Of a DNA stretch of 32,166 nucleotides, positions 17,262 to 24,220 are shown piece by piece (position 1 is the stretch's first letter; the number at the start of each line of letters is the position of its first letter). The notes beneath the pieces are model-generated. The model saw only the letters and a program-made list of their open reading frames with translations. It made no database searches and was not told where the DNA came from. The stretch spans positions 1 through 32,166 of the forward strand of contig CALMNW010000036.1 of NCBI GenBank assembly GCA_937872095.1, in the 5' to 3' direction. The stretch comes from an uncultured Verrucomicrobiota bacterium (GTDB taxonomy: Bacteria; Verrucomicrobiota; Kiritimatiellia; CAIQIC01; Lenti-01). The position numbers were made by a program, and so were the translations under genes.

Positions 17262-17280
17262 TTTTCCACGCCATGGAAAA
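17262..17280. repeat. Palindromic TTTTCCA/TGGAAAA repeat unit
   Basis: TTTTCCA (17262-17268) and TGGAAAA (17274-17280) are separated by CGCCA. This is the same unit as in the left-hand intergenic region at 57-75, where the spacer is longer in matched bases. Two further copies follow directly at 17290-17310 (one extra C) and 17315-17331 (spacer CGGCA), so this site holds three units in about 70 bp. Confidence 0.65.
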
Positions 17281-17340
17281 AGCGGCCGGTTTTTCCCACG
17301 CCGTGGAAAAAATGTTTCCACGGCATGGAAAACCGGCCGC
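17277..17340 (-). terminator. Long nested-hairpin terminator of the pot operon
   Basis: GCGGCCGGTTTT (17282-17293) and AAAACCGGCCGC (17329-17340) are exact inverted repeats of 12 bp. The pairing goes on inwards through GCCGTGGAAA (17300-17309) against TTTCCACGGC (17315-17324), with two small bulges and one mismatch, down to the five-base loop AAATG (17310-17314). Each arm also contains one TTCCAC/GTGGAA palindrome, so the arms can fold alone. Read on the minus strand, the stem is followed directly by TTTTT (17277-17281), the classical layout of an intrinsic terminator. It starts 29 nt past the potD stop codon. Confidence 0.75.
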
Positions 17341-17369
17341 GCTTCCCGCGGATCGGAGGGTTCCGGCCG

Positions 17370-18407
17370 CTATTCGCCGGCTTTGATCTCGTCCCAGATC
17401 TTCGTGTACTTGACGTTGTCTTCGCCGAGGTCGGCGAGAGTCTCGAGCTTGGCGACGACTTCCGCCGGCGGGAAGAGGATCGGATCCTGGCGGATTTCCT
17501 CGGACAGCAGGTCGTAGCTGGGCAGGTTCGGGCAGAGGAAGTAGATGAACTCGGTCAGCTCGGCGGCGGACTGCGGCTCGAGGATGAAGTTGATCATCTT
17601 GTGGGCCAGTTCGGGCTGCGGAGCGTTCTCGGGAATCACCATGTCGTCGAAGTTGATCTGGGAGCCCTCTTCCGGCACGGCGATCTGGATGTCGTCGTTT
17701 TCGCTCTGCACGAGCATCAGGTCGCCGCTGTAGCCGTGGGTCAGCAGGAACTCGCCGGACGCGAGGCCGGTCTTGTATTGCTCGTTCTCGAACTTGGCGA
17801 GGTTCTTCTTCCAGCCCAGGACGACGTTCTTGGCCTGTTCCAGTTCGTCGTCGTTGGTCGTGTTGAGGCTGTAGCCGAGGAACTTGAGGGCGGAACCGAT
17901 CACCTCGCGGTGGTCGTTGAGCATCGTCATGCGGCCCTTGAGGTCCTCGCGGTCGAGCATGGCCCAGGTGGGTTTGAAGTCCTGCACCTTGCTGCCGAGA
18001 TAGCCCAGGCAGGTGATCGTGACCGTGTAGGGCACGCTGTATTCCATGTCCTTGTCGTAGGCGAGCTTCATGTAGGCCGGATCGACGTTCGCGCGGTTCG
18101 GAATGAGATCGAGGTTCAGCTTCTGCAGCATGCCCTGGTCGTGCATGATCTTGACCATGTAGCTGCTCGGGAAGAGCAGATCGTAGCCCGTGGCGCCGGC
18201 TTTCAGCTTGGCGTACATGGCTTCGTTGGAGTCGTAGGTGTCGATGACGACCTTGCAGTCGTTCTCGCGCTCGAACTGCTGCACGAGTTCGGGCTTGATG
18301 TAGTCCGACCACGTGTAGACGTGCAGGACCGGTTTCTTCTCCGCGCAGCCGCACAGGGCCGCCAGCGCCGCGGCCAGGCCGGCCATCGCCAGGATTTTCT
18401 TCGTCAT
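17370..18407 (-). CDS. potD: PotD-like substrate-binding lipoprotein of a polyamine-type ABC importer
   Basis: This 345-residue protein has a lipoprotein signal (lipobox LCGC, Cys 21) and then the two-lobed binding-protein fold of the PotD/PotF family. Aligned by eye with E. coli PotD, the first-lobe residues are kept (YTWSDY at 31-36, PSSY at 80-83) and so are the acidic pair of NDHREV (D165, E168) and Asp254. Two tryptophans of the polyamine aromatic box appear changed: the site in GYSGD carries Tyr226, and the usual Trp before V-D-N-M-V-I-P reads Asn252 (INFDDMVIP). A polyamine is still the most likely ligand, but specificity may differ. It lies 34 nt after potC and is the last gene of the operon, which ends in a strong hairpin terminator. 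Confidence 0.88.
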   Translation of the reverse strand: MTKKILAMAGLAAALAALCGCAEKKPVLHVYTWSDYIKPELVQQFERENDCKVVIDTYDSNEAMYAKLKAGATGYDLLFPSSYMVKIMHDQGMLQKLNLDLIPNRANVDPAYMKLAYDKDMEYSVPYTVTITCLGYLGSKVQDFKPTWAMLDREDLKGRMTMLNDHREVIGSALKFLGYSLNTTNDDELEQAKNVVLGWKKNLAKFENEQYKTGLASGEFLLTHGYSGDLMLVQSENDDIQIAVPEEGSQINFDDMVIPENAPQPELAHKMINFILEPQSAAELTEFIYFLCPNLPSYDLLSEEIRQDPILFPPAEVVAKLETLADLGEDNVKYTKIWDEIKAGE

Positions 18408-18441
18408 CGTCGTTTCTCCGGGTTGTTTTTCATGAAATCGC

Positions 18442-19224
18442 CTAGGCGGCCTTGCGGTCGCGGTTGGAAAGATACTGGCTGGCGGCCACGCACAGGAAGG
18501 TGATGGCCAGCAGGATGGTCGACAGCGCGTTGATCAGCGGCGGCGCGCCGTACTTGATCATGCTGTAGATCTTGATGGGCAGCGTGGTCGAGCCCGGCCC
18601 GGCCACGAAGAAGGAGATGACGAAGTCGTCGATCGACAGCGTGAAAGCCAGCAGGCCGCCGGCGAGGATGCCCGGCGCCAGCATGGGCAGCAGCACCTTC
18701 CAGACCGTGGTCCACCAGCCGGCGCCGAGATCCTGCGCGGCCTCGATGATCGCGAAGTCGAAGTCCTGCAGGCGCGCCAGCACCGTCATGGCCACGTAGG
18801 ACAGGCAGAAGGTCACGTGCGCGACGGCGATCGTCGCCAGCCCCAGCTGCACCTTGAGCTGCACGAAGAACAGCAGCAGGCTCAGGCCCATGAGGATCTC
18901 GGGCAGGACCAGAGGCAGGTAGATCACGCTGTAGTGCAGCTTCTGCAGCTTGCTGCCCGCGAACCGGTGCAGCGCGAACGCCGCCGACGTGCCCAGCACC
19001 ATCGACGCCAGCGTCGCCGTCGTCGCGATGATCAGCGTGTTGGTCAGCGCGTGCCAGATGCTCGGCTCGTTCATCAGCCGGATGTACCACTTCAGCGAGG
19101 TGGATTCCCACGAACCGCCGAACCGCGAGGAATTGAAGGAATTGACCACCAGGATCGCGATCGGGACGTAGAAGAAGGCGATCACCGCCCAAGTCACGAT
19201 CAACGGCAGACGACTGGGTTTCAT
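18442..19224 (-). CDS. potC: Polyamine-type ABC transporter permease (PotC)
   Basis: This 260-residue inner-membrane permease has about six membrane helices and the cytoplasmic EAA loop EAAQDLGAGWW (161-171) that docks on the ATPase. The start WAVIAFFYVPIAILVVNSFN and the motif FTLSIDDFVISFFVAG are characteristic of PotC-like subunits. It follows potB by four bases and pairs with it to form the channel. The ATG at 19224 begins directly before a basic residue and the first helix. Length matches the family. Confidence 0.93.
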   Translation of the reverse strand: MKPSRLPLIVTWAVIAFFYVPIAILVVNSFNSSRFGGSWESTSLKWYIRLMNEPSIWHALTNTLIIATTATLASMVLGTSAAFALHRFAGSKLQKLHYSVIYLPLVLPEILMGLSLLLFFVQLKVQLGLATIAVAHVTFCLSYVAMTVLARLQDFDFAIIEAAQDLGAGWWTTVWKVLLPMLAPGILAGGLLAFTLSIDDFVISFFVAGPGSTTLPIKIYSMIKYGAPPLINALSTILLAITFLCVAASQYLSNRDRKAA

Positions 19225-19228
19225 GGCC

Positions 19229-20107
19229 TCAGACCCCCTCCTCGATCAAGGTGTCCTTGGGGTTTTCCTTCCGCCGCAGAACCGTGATGGCCACCATCGG
19301 GATCAGCACCGCGATGGTCAGCAAGGCCGACAGGCCCGCCGCGTGCGGCAGATTGCGGTCCACGAACGTCCGCTGGGCGATCTTGTTGCCGATCATCTCG
19401 CTGGTGGGTCCGCCGACGATGTCGGGAATCACGTACGAGCCCAGCGAGGGAATGAACACCATCAGGAACGCGGTCAACAGCCCGACGCGGATGCCGGGCA
19501 GGAAGATCTTGCGGAAGGCCAGGAACGAAGAGGCGCCGAGATCCTTCGCCGCCTCGATCAGGCGGAAATCGAATTTTTCCGAGGCGGCGTAGATCGGCAG
19601 GATGGCGAACGGCAATTCGGTGTAGACCATCACCAGCAGCACCGCGTAGGCGTTGTAGAGCAGCGACGTCTCCGGCGCAATCAGGCCGAGGAAGACCAGC
19701 GCGTGCTTGAGCGCCCCTTCCGGATGCAGCAGGACCTTCCAGGCGAAGATGCGGACGAGGAAGCTTGTCCAGAACGGCAGGATGACCAGCAGCAGCACCA
19801 GCCGGCGCCGCGAGGGGCTCACCCGCGCCATGTAGTAGCCCATCGGCGTCGCCAGCAGGATGCACAGCCCCGTCGCCGCCACGCTCAGCCACAGCGTGCG
19901 CCAGACGATCGCCGGATAGTTCGGGTTGCCCAGCGTCCGCAGCGTCGCCAGCGTCCAGCCCTCCCCGATCCCGCCGTAGGGCGTCGCCGGCTTGAACATG
20001 ATCGCGAACACCAGCACCGTCGGAACCAGGAACAGCACCAACAGCCAGACGAACGAAGGCAGCGTGACCAGCCATTCGGAGAATTTGAGGCGGCTGCCGG
20101 CCTTCAT
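19229..20107 (-). CDS. potB: Polyamine-type ABC transporter permease (PotB)
   Basis: This 292-residue inner-membrane permease has about six membrane helices (the first about 12-36) and an EAA loop EAAKDLGASS (185-194). FWTSFLVRIFAWKVLL and FIPSLGSYVIPDIVGG are PotB hallmarks. Its ATG overlaps the potA stop codon (ATGA at 20104-20107), so translation is probably coupled. The C-terminal tail RRKENPKDTLIEEGV is charged and cytoplasmic. The gene order A-B-C-D is the same as in E. coli potABCD. Confidence 0.93.
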   Translation of the reverse strand: MKAGSRLKFSEWLVTLPSFVWLLVLFLVPTVLVFAIMFKPATPYGGIGEGWTLATLRTLGNPNYPAIVWRTLWLSVAATGLCILLATPMGYYMARVSPSRRRLVLLLVILPFWTSFLVRIFAWKVLLHPEGALKHALVFLGLIAPETSLLYNAYAVLLVMVYTELPFAILPIYAASEKFDFRLIEAAKDLGASSFLAFRKIFLPGIRVGLLTAFLMVFIPSLGSYVIPDIVGGPTSEMIGNKIAQRTFVDRNLPHAAGLSALLTIAVLIPMVAITVLRRKENPKDTLIEEGV

Positions 20108-21369
20108 CGGGCCGCATCCCCCGCCGCCGCCGGCTCGCCGGCATCGGCCGGCCGGGCGAGGATCTGGTTGCTTTCGGTCGTTTCGCCGACTTCTTCGGGC
20201 GGCAACTGGATGAGGTTTTCGTCCTGCTCGCTGTATTTTTCCAGCATGAAGCCGTCGTCCGCATGCCAGCTGAGCCAGACTTTTTCGCGCCAGCGGATCG
20301 GCTTTTCATCCAGCAGGTAGCGGCTGTGCTGGCGGATCACCGAAATGCGGTAGTCGCCCGTCCGCACCCAGTACTTCGTCTGCGAGCCCAGGTAGATGAC
20401 GTCTTCCACGTGGCCTTCGATGACGTTCAGGTGGGGCAGCGGCTCGGGCCGCTCGCGCGAAATGCGCAGCTTCTCGGGCCGGATGCTCAGGAAGATGTGT
20501 TCGCCTTCCTTGATCTGCTTGTCGTTGAAACATTCCAAGTCGGGAAAATCCTCGATTTTCAGGCGGCTGTAGTCCTTGTCCACCGCCACGGACAGGAACC
20601 CGTCCAGCACCGAGTTCTTTTCCAGGGGCTCCGCCACGATGCCGTCGAAGAAGTTCGTGTCGCCGATGAAGGCGGCGACGAAGCTGCTGCGCGGCGCCTC
20701 GTAGATTTCCGCCGGCGTGCCGAGCTGCTCGATCTTGCCCAGCTTCATCACCGCGATGCGGTCGGACAGGCTCATGGCCTCGCCCTGGTCGTGGGTGACG
20801 TAGAGGAAGGTGATGCCCACTTCGTCGTGGATCAGGTCCAGTTCGATCAGCATGCGCTGGCGCAGCTTGAGATCCAGCGCGGCCAGCGGTTCGTCCAGCA
20901 GCAACACGCGCGGCTTGTTCACCAGGGCCCGCGCGATCGCCACGCGCTGTTTTTGCCCGCCCGAGATCTGGTCGGGCTTCTTCCAGGCCTGGTCTTCCAT
21001 CTGGATCAGGGCCAGCATCTTCGCGACCTCGGCCTTGATCTCCTTCTTCGGGCGCTTGGCGACCTTGAGGCCGAAGGCGATGTTGTCCCAGACCGACAGG
21101 TGCGGGAACAGCGCGTAGCTCTGGAAGATGGTGTTGACCTTGCGCTCGTAGGGCGGCAAGTCGGTCACGTCCTCGCCCCCCAGCAGGACGCGGCCCGTGT
21201 CGGGCTGTTCGAAGCCGGCCAGGATGCGCAGCAGCGTCGTCTTTCCGCAGCCGCTCGGCCCCAGCAGCGAGAAGAACTCGCCCTGCTTCACGGTCAGCGA
21301 CACGTGGTCGACCGCTTTTACCGCGCCATAATGCTTGGATACGTCCTCGAACTCCAGGAACTCGCTCAC
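20104..21369 (-). CDS. potA: Polyamine-type ABC transporter ATPase (PotA)
   Basis: This 421-residue cytoplasmic ATPase powers the importer. It has Walker A GPSGCGKT (37-44), the Q-loop Gln83, the signature ISGGQ (135-139, Ile in place of the common Leu), Walker B VLLLDE (155-160), the D-loop and the switch His193. Residues from about 235 form a TOBE-type regulatory domain. The chain is some 40 residues longer than E. coli PotA; the extra length is a C-terminal tail rich in Glu, Pro and Ala that looks disordered. The start is GTG at 21369 in front of SEFLEFEDVSKHYG; AAGGG is close by and GGAGG is 12 bases upstream. It is the first gene of the operon, with a promoter candidate at 21435-21462. 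Confidence 0.94.
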   Translation of the reverse strand: MSEFLEFEDVSKHYGAVKAVDHVSLTVKQGEFFSLLGPSGCGKTTLLRILAGFEQPDTGRVLLGGEDVTDLPPYERKVNTIFQSYALFPHLSVWDNIAFGLKVAKRPKKEIKAEVAKMLALIQMEDQAWKKPDQISGGQKQRVAIARALVNKPRVLLLDEPLAALDLKLRQRMLIELDLIHDEVGITFLYVTHDQGEAMSLSDRIAVMKLGKIEQLGTPAEIYEAPRSSFVAAFIGDTNFFDGIVAEPLEKNSVLDGFLSVAVDKDYSRLKIEDFPDLECFNDKQIKEGEHIFLSIRPEKLRISRERPEPLPHLNVIEGHVEDVIYLGSQTKYWVRTGDYRISVIRQHSRYLLDEKPIRWREKVWLSWHADDGFMLEKYSEQDENLIQLPPEEVGETTESNQILARPADAGEPAAAGDAAR

Positions 21370-21434
21370 AGCCCTTCGCGTCCTCCGTTTTAAGACACCG
21401 GAACCGATTTCTTCTCGCCGCCAGATTGTTCCGC

Positions 21435-21462
21435 ATTATGAAACAGCCGGCTCCCATTTCAA
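21435..21462 (-). promoter_or_regulatory. Predicted sigma70-type promoter of the pot operon
   Basis: On the minus strand TTGAAA (21457-21462) and CATAAT (21435-21440) each match five of six consensus positions, with a 16-base spacer. The leader to the potA GTG would be about 60 nt. The -35 box is 27 bases from that of the divergent promoter at 21490-21518, so one regulator bound between them could act on both. Confidence 0.55.
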
Positions 21463-21489
21463 TCAAAACTTTCGCGGCGCGGTCGGCGT

Positions 21490-21518
21490 TTGACTTGGCG
21501 CGGCCGTTGCGCGATAAA
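21490..21518 (+). promoter_or_regulatory. Predicted sigma70-type promoter of the 21581 gene
   Basis: TTGACT (21490-21495) and GATAAA (21513-21518) match five and four of six consensus positions and are exactly 17 bases apart. The transcript would begin near 21525 and carry a leader of about 55 nt that includes the short hairpin at 21540-21554. Confidence 0.55.
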
Positions 21519-21539
21519 TAGCCCGTGAAAAGCCGGCCC

Positions 21540-21554
21540 GGCGATCTTATCGCC
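21540..21554 (+). promoter_or_regulatory. Leader hairpin before the 21581 gene
   Basis: GGCGAT (21540-21545), loop CTT, ATCGCC (21549-21554) is a perfect 6-bp stem in the predicted 5' leader. It ends about 15 bases before the GAGGA ribosome-binding site. It may stabilise the transcript. No T run follows, so it is not a terminator. Confidence 0.35.
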
Positions 21555-21580
21555 TGCGCGGCTCCCATGAGGAAATCGAC

Positions 21581-22657
21581 ATGAAAACCATGCTGTTGCG
21601 TCTGGCCGCCGCCCTCGCTTTCGCCGCGGGCGGCCCGTCCCTCCGGGCGGAAGCCCCGCCCTTGTTCGCCCCGGAACCGCCCGAACCCGCCGCCGCCGCG
21701 CTGGTGGAAACCTATCTGCCCCTGCTGGCCTCCGGCCAATTCGAGCAGGCGCTGGCCCTGAATGATCTGCGCGGCATGCGCCAATATCTCCTGGACCGCC
21801 GGCTGGAAGAGCTCAAGATCAGGAACCCGGAACTGACCGCGCAAGAACTGGCGGACATCTCCGCGCAGCTGCAAGTGAACGACCTGAGCCCCGCCCGGTT
21901 GCAAGGCATCTTGCTGGACATGATGAAACAGGCTTCCTACGAGGGCATCACGTGGCGCATCCGGGGATTCGCCCCCGCGCCAAAGATCGACGGCGGCTTT
22001 CTGGCCAGCATCGACGCCCGCACGCCCGCAGGCAAGGAACGCCCCGTCCTGCTCGGGATCCGGAAACTGGGCGAGCAATGGCTGGTTGCGCCGGACATCG
22101 TCGAGGAACTGGGGCGCAAGGTCGTGGCGCCCGGCGTCCAGCGCATGCCGCCGCCCGACGAAGTGGCCGCCGCCGTGGATGCCTTCTGGACCCGCTGGCA
22201 GGCCGGCGAGCTCAACGAAGCGTATGAAATGCTCGGCGAGGATTACCGCCGCAAAGTCCCGCTCCTGGCGTTCCTGCAGCAGGCCCAGGATTTCATCGCG
22301 CAGATCGGCGTGCCCACCTCCTGGAAGATCGTCCAAAGCCGCGTCATCTCCCCGACCATCTTGGGCATCGGCGTGGACGTCCAAGGGTCGTCGATCCCCA
22401 AACCGACCATCATGATTTTCCGGAAAATCGGCGAAACCTGGGTGCCAGAGGGTTGCCAGTTCCAAATGCCGACGAACCGGCCCGCCCCGCCGGCCCCCGC
22501 CGGGGCCGGCCAATCGAGCCCGTTCCGGACGGATCTCCGGCCCAACCTGCATCCGGCCCCGGAGCCGACGCCCGCCGCGCCGGAAGCCGCTCCGGCCCCC
22601 AAAGCCGCCCCCGTCCCCATCCAGCCGGACGGCCCCGTGGGCCCCGAGGCCCCATAG
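21581..22657 (+). CDS. Secreted protein with two NTF2-like halves and a proline-alanine-rich tail
   Basis: I do not recognise this 358-residue protein as a named family. It begins with a signal peptide (1 to about 23, cleavage near LRAEA). Two similar halves follow. Each opens with a helix of the form VETYLPLLASGQFEQALAL (about 42-60) or VDAFWTRWQAGELNEAYEM (about 198-216) and closes with a strand pair, LGIRKLGEQWLVAPD or IFRKIGETWVPEGC. That pattern resembles cystatin/NTF2-like folds such as DUF4019/DUF3887 proteins. The last 65 residues are Pro/Ala-rich and look disordered or wall-spanning. There are no catalytic motifs. The ATG at 21581 has GAGGA eight bases upstream. It is the first of three plus-strand genes and diverges from pot. 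Its role is unknown. Confidence 0.85.
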   Translation: MKTMLLRLAAALAFAAGGPSLRAEAPPLFAPEPPEPAAAALVETYLPLLASGQFEQALALNDLRGMRQYLLDRRLEELKIRNPELTAQELADISAQLQVNDLSPARLQGILLDMMKQASYEGITWRIRGFAPAPKIDGGFLASIDARTPAGKERPVLLGIRKLGEQWLVAPDIVEELGRKVVAPGVQRMPPPDEVAAAVDAFWTRWQAGELNEAYEMLGEDYRRKVPLLAFLQQAQDFIAQIGVPTSWKIVQSRVISPTILGIGVDVQGSSIPKPTIMIFRKIGETWVPEGCQFQMPTNRPAPPAPAGAGQSSPFRTDLRPNLHPAPEPTPAAPEAAPAPKAAPVPIQPDGPVGPEAP

Positions 22658-22714
22658 GGCTTGATCAAAAACCGCCGACAGGACATTCTAGCGACCTGAA
22701 GTTGTTGTTTCGCC

Positions 22715-24220
22715 ATGCGCGAACCGTCTTCCATGGAAACCGCTCCTGCTCCGTTTTCCGCCCAAGGAAAACGCTTGGGCGTTTTTGTCATCTCCTACAA
22801 CGCCGAGCGCTTGATCCAAAACACCCTGCGGCGCATTCCCGAGGAAATCTGGCGCGAAGTGGAAATCGTCTACGTCGTGGACGACTGCAGCATGGACGAA
22901 ACCACGCGGCAGGCGATGGACTATCCCGACCCCTACGGCAAACTGAAGGTGTTCCGCAACCGAACCAACCGCCGGTACGGCGGCAACCAGAAGTTCGGCT
23001 ATCAATACGCCATCGACCTCGGCCTGGATGCCGTCGTCATGCTTCACGGCGACGGCCAGTACGCGCCGGAAATGCTGCCGGACCTGTTCCGGCCGCTGGT
23101 GGCGGGCGCGGCCGACGTCGTCATCGGCTCGCGCATGATCCACCGGCGCGACGCCCTCAAGGGCGGCATGCCGAAGTACAAGTTCGCCGCCAACATTTTC
23201 CTGACCGGGGTCGAAAACCTGCTGAGCGGACTATCTCTGTCCGAATTCCATTCGGGCTACCGGGGCTATTCCACCGCCTTTCTCCGGCGCATTCCCTTAT
23301 GGGAAAACAGCGATGAATGGCACTTCGATTCGCACATCCTGTTCCAGGCCCGCCAAGCCGACGCGGTCGTGCGCGAACTCCCCATTCCCACGCGCTACGG
23401 CGACGAGGTTTGCCACGTCAACGGCATCTCCTACGGCCTCAACTGCCTCCGCAGCGCGTTCCTCTTCCGCCTGCATCGCTGGGGCCTGATCCGCCTGAAC
23501 CGCTACGACATCGCGCCGCGTTCCCTGATCGACTCCCGCAAGCTGGACGATCCCTATTCTTCCCACTCCCTCATCCTGCGCCGCCTGCGCCAGATGAAAC
23601 TCGCGGGCGACCAGGTGCTCGATCTCGGGTTCGGTTGCGCCGCCATCGCCGCCGCCCTCCGGCAGGACGGCGCCATTCTCGACGGCATCGACCGCGATCC
23701 GCGGGCCATCGCCGAATCCGGCCCCCTTTTCCGGCGCGTCTTCCAGAACGACCTCAACCGGCCCGGCGAAATCCATCTGGAGCACAAGTACGACATCGTC
23801 CTCGCCGCCGACATCCTCCAATTCCTGGTGGACCCGGCCGACGTCCTGTCGCGCCTGAAGAAATTCCTCGTCAAGGGCGGGCTGCTCGCGGTCTCCCTCC
23901 CCAACGTGGTCAACGTCCAGACGCGCGGCCGCATTTTGTTCGGTCGATTCCCCCTGCATCACCGCGGCCTGCTGGAAGAGCAAGCCCTGCACTTCTACAC
24001 CCTCGACAGCATGCGCCAGCTGCTCGTCCGCGCCGGCTGGAAGGTGGAATCCACGGACGTCACTTCGTTTCCCCTGACGTTGGTCTTCCCGTTTCTCCGG
24101 CGCAAGCGCTGGCGCTTGCCGCTGTGGATCTGCCGGGGCCTCACGCTGGCGTGCAAAGGCTTGTTCGCCTATCAAGGCGTTTTGTTCTGCAAGAACCCCA
24201 ACGAGTCCGACCTCCTGTGA
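22715..24220 (+). CDS. Fusion of a DPM1/ArnC-like family 2 glycosyltransferase and a SAM-dependent methyltransferase
   Basis: This 501-residue protein has two enzymes in one chain. Residues about 20-265 are a GT-A fold glycosyltransferase with VVDDCSMDET (54-63), MLHGDGQYAPEM (109-120) and SEFHSGYRGYS (176-186), the pattern of polyprenyl-phosphate hexose synthases (DPM1-like). Residues about 285-480 are a class I methyltransferase with the SAM motif VLDLGFGCA (301-309), the acidic GIDRDP (324-329) and LAADILQFLVDP. An amphipathic or hydrophobic segment near the C-terminus (about 470-490) may touch the membrane. It shares a GTGA overlap with the GT-C-like gene downstream. No clear ribosome-binding site is visible at 22715; a second Met at residue 7 is possible. 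The sugar and the methyl acceptor are unknown. Confidence 0.87.
   Translation: MREPSSMETAPAPFSAQGKRLGVFVISYNAERLIQNTLRRIPEEIWREVEIVYVVDDCSMDETTRQAMDYPDPYGKLKVFRNRTNRRYGGNQKFGYQYAIDLGLDAVVMLHGDGQYAPEMLPDLFRPLVAGAADVVIGSRMIHRRDALKGGMPKYKFAANIFLTGVENLLSGLSLSEFHSGYRGYSTAFLRRIPLWENSDEWHFDSHILFQARQADAVVRELPIPTRYGDEVCHVNGISYGLNCLRSAFLFRLHRWGLIRLNRYDIAPRSLIDSRKLDDPYSSHSLILRRLRQMKLAGDQVLDLGFGCAAIAAALRQDGAILDGIDRDPRAIAESGPLFRRVFQNDLNRPGEIHLEHKYDIVLAADILQFLVDPADVLSRLKKFLVKGGLLAVSLPNVVNVQTRGRILFGRFPLHHRGLLEEQALHFYTLDSMRQLLVRAGWKVESTDVTSFPLTLVFPFLRRKRWRLPLWICRGLTLACKGLFAYQGVLFCKNPNESDLL

Noticed and set aside
22726-22742. TTCCATGGAA palindrome near the start of the glycosyltransferase fusion gene
   Set aside because: It lacks the spacer and flanking A/T runs of the intergenic repeat family and is inside coding sequence; chance is likely.
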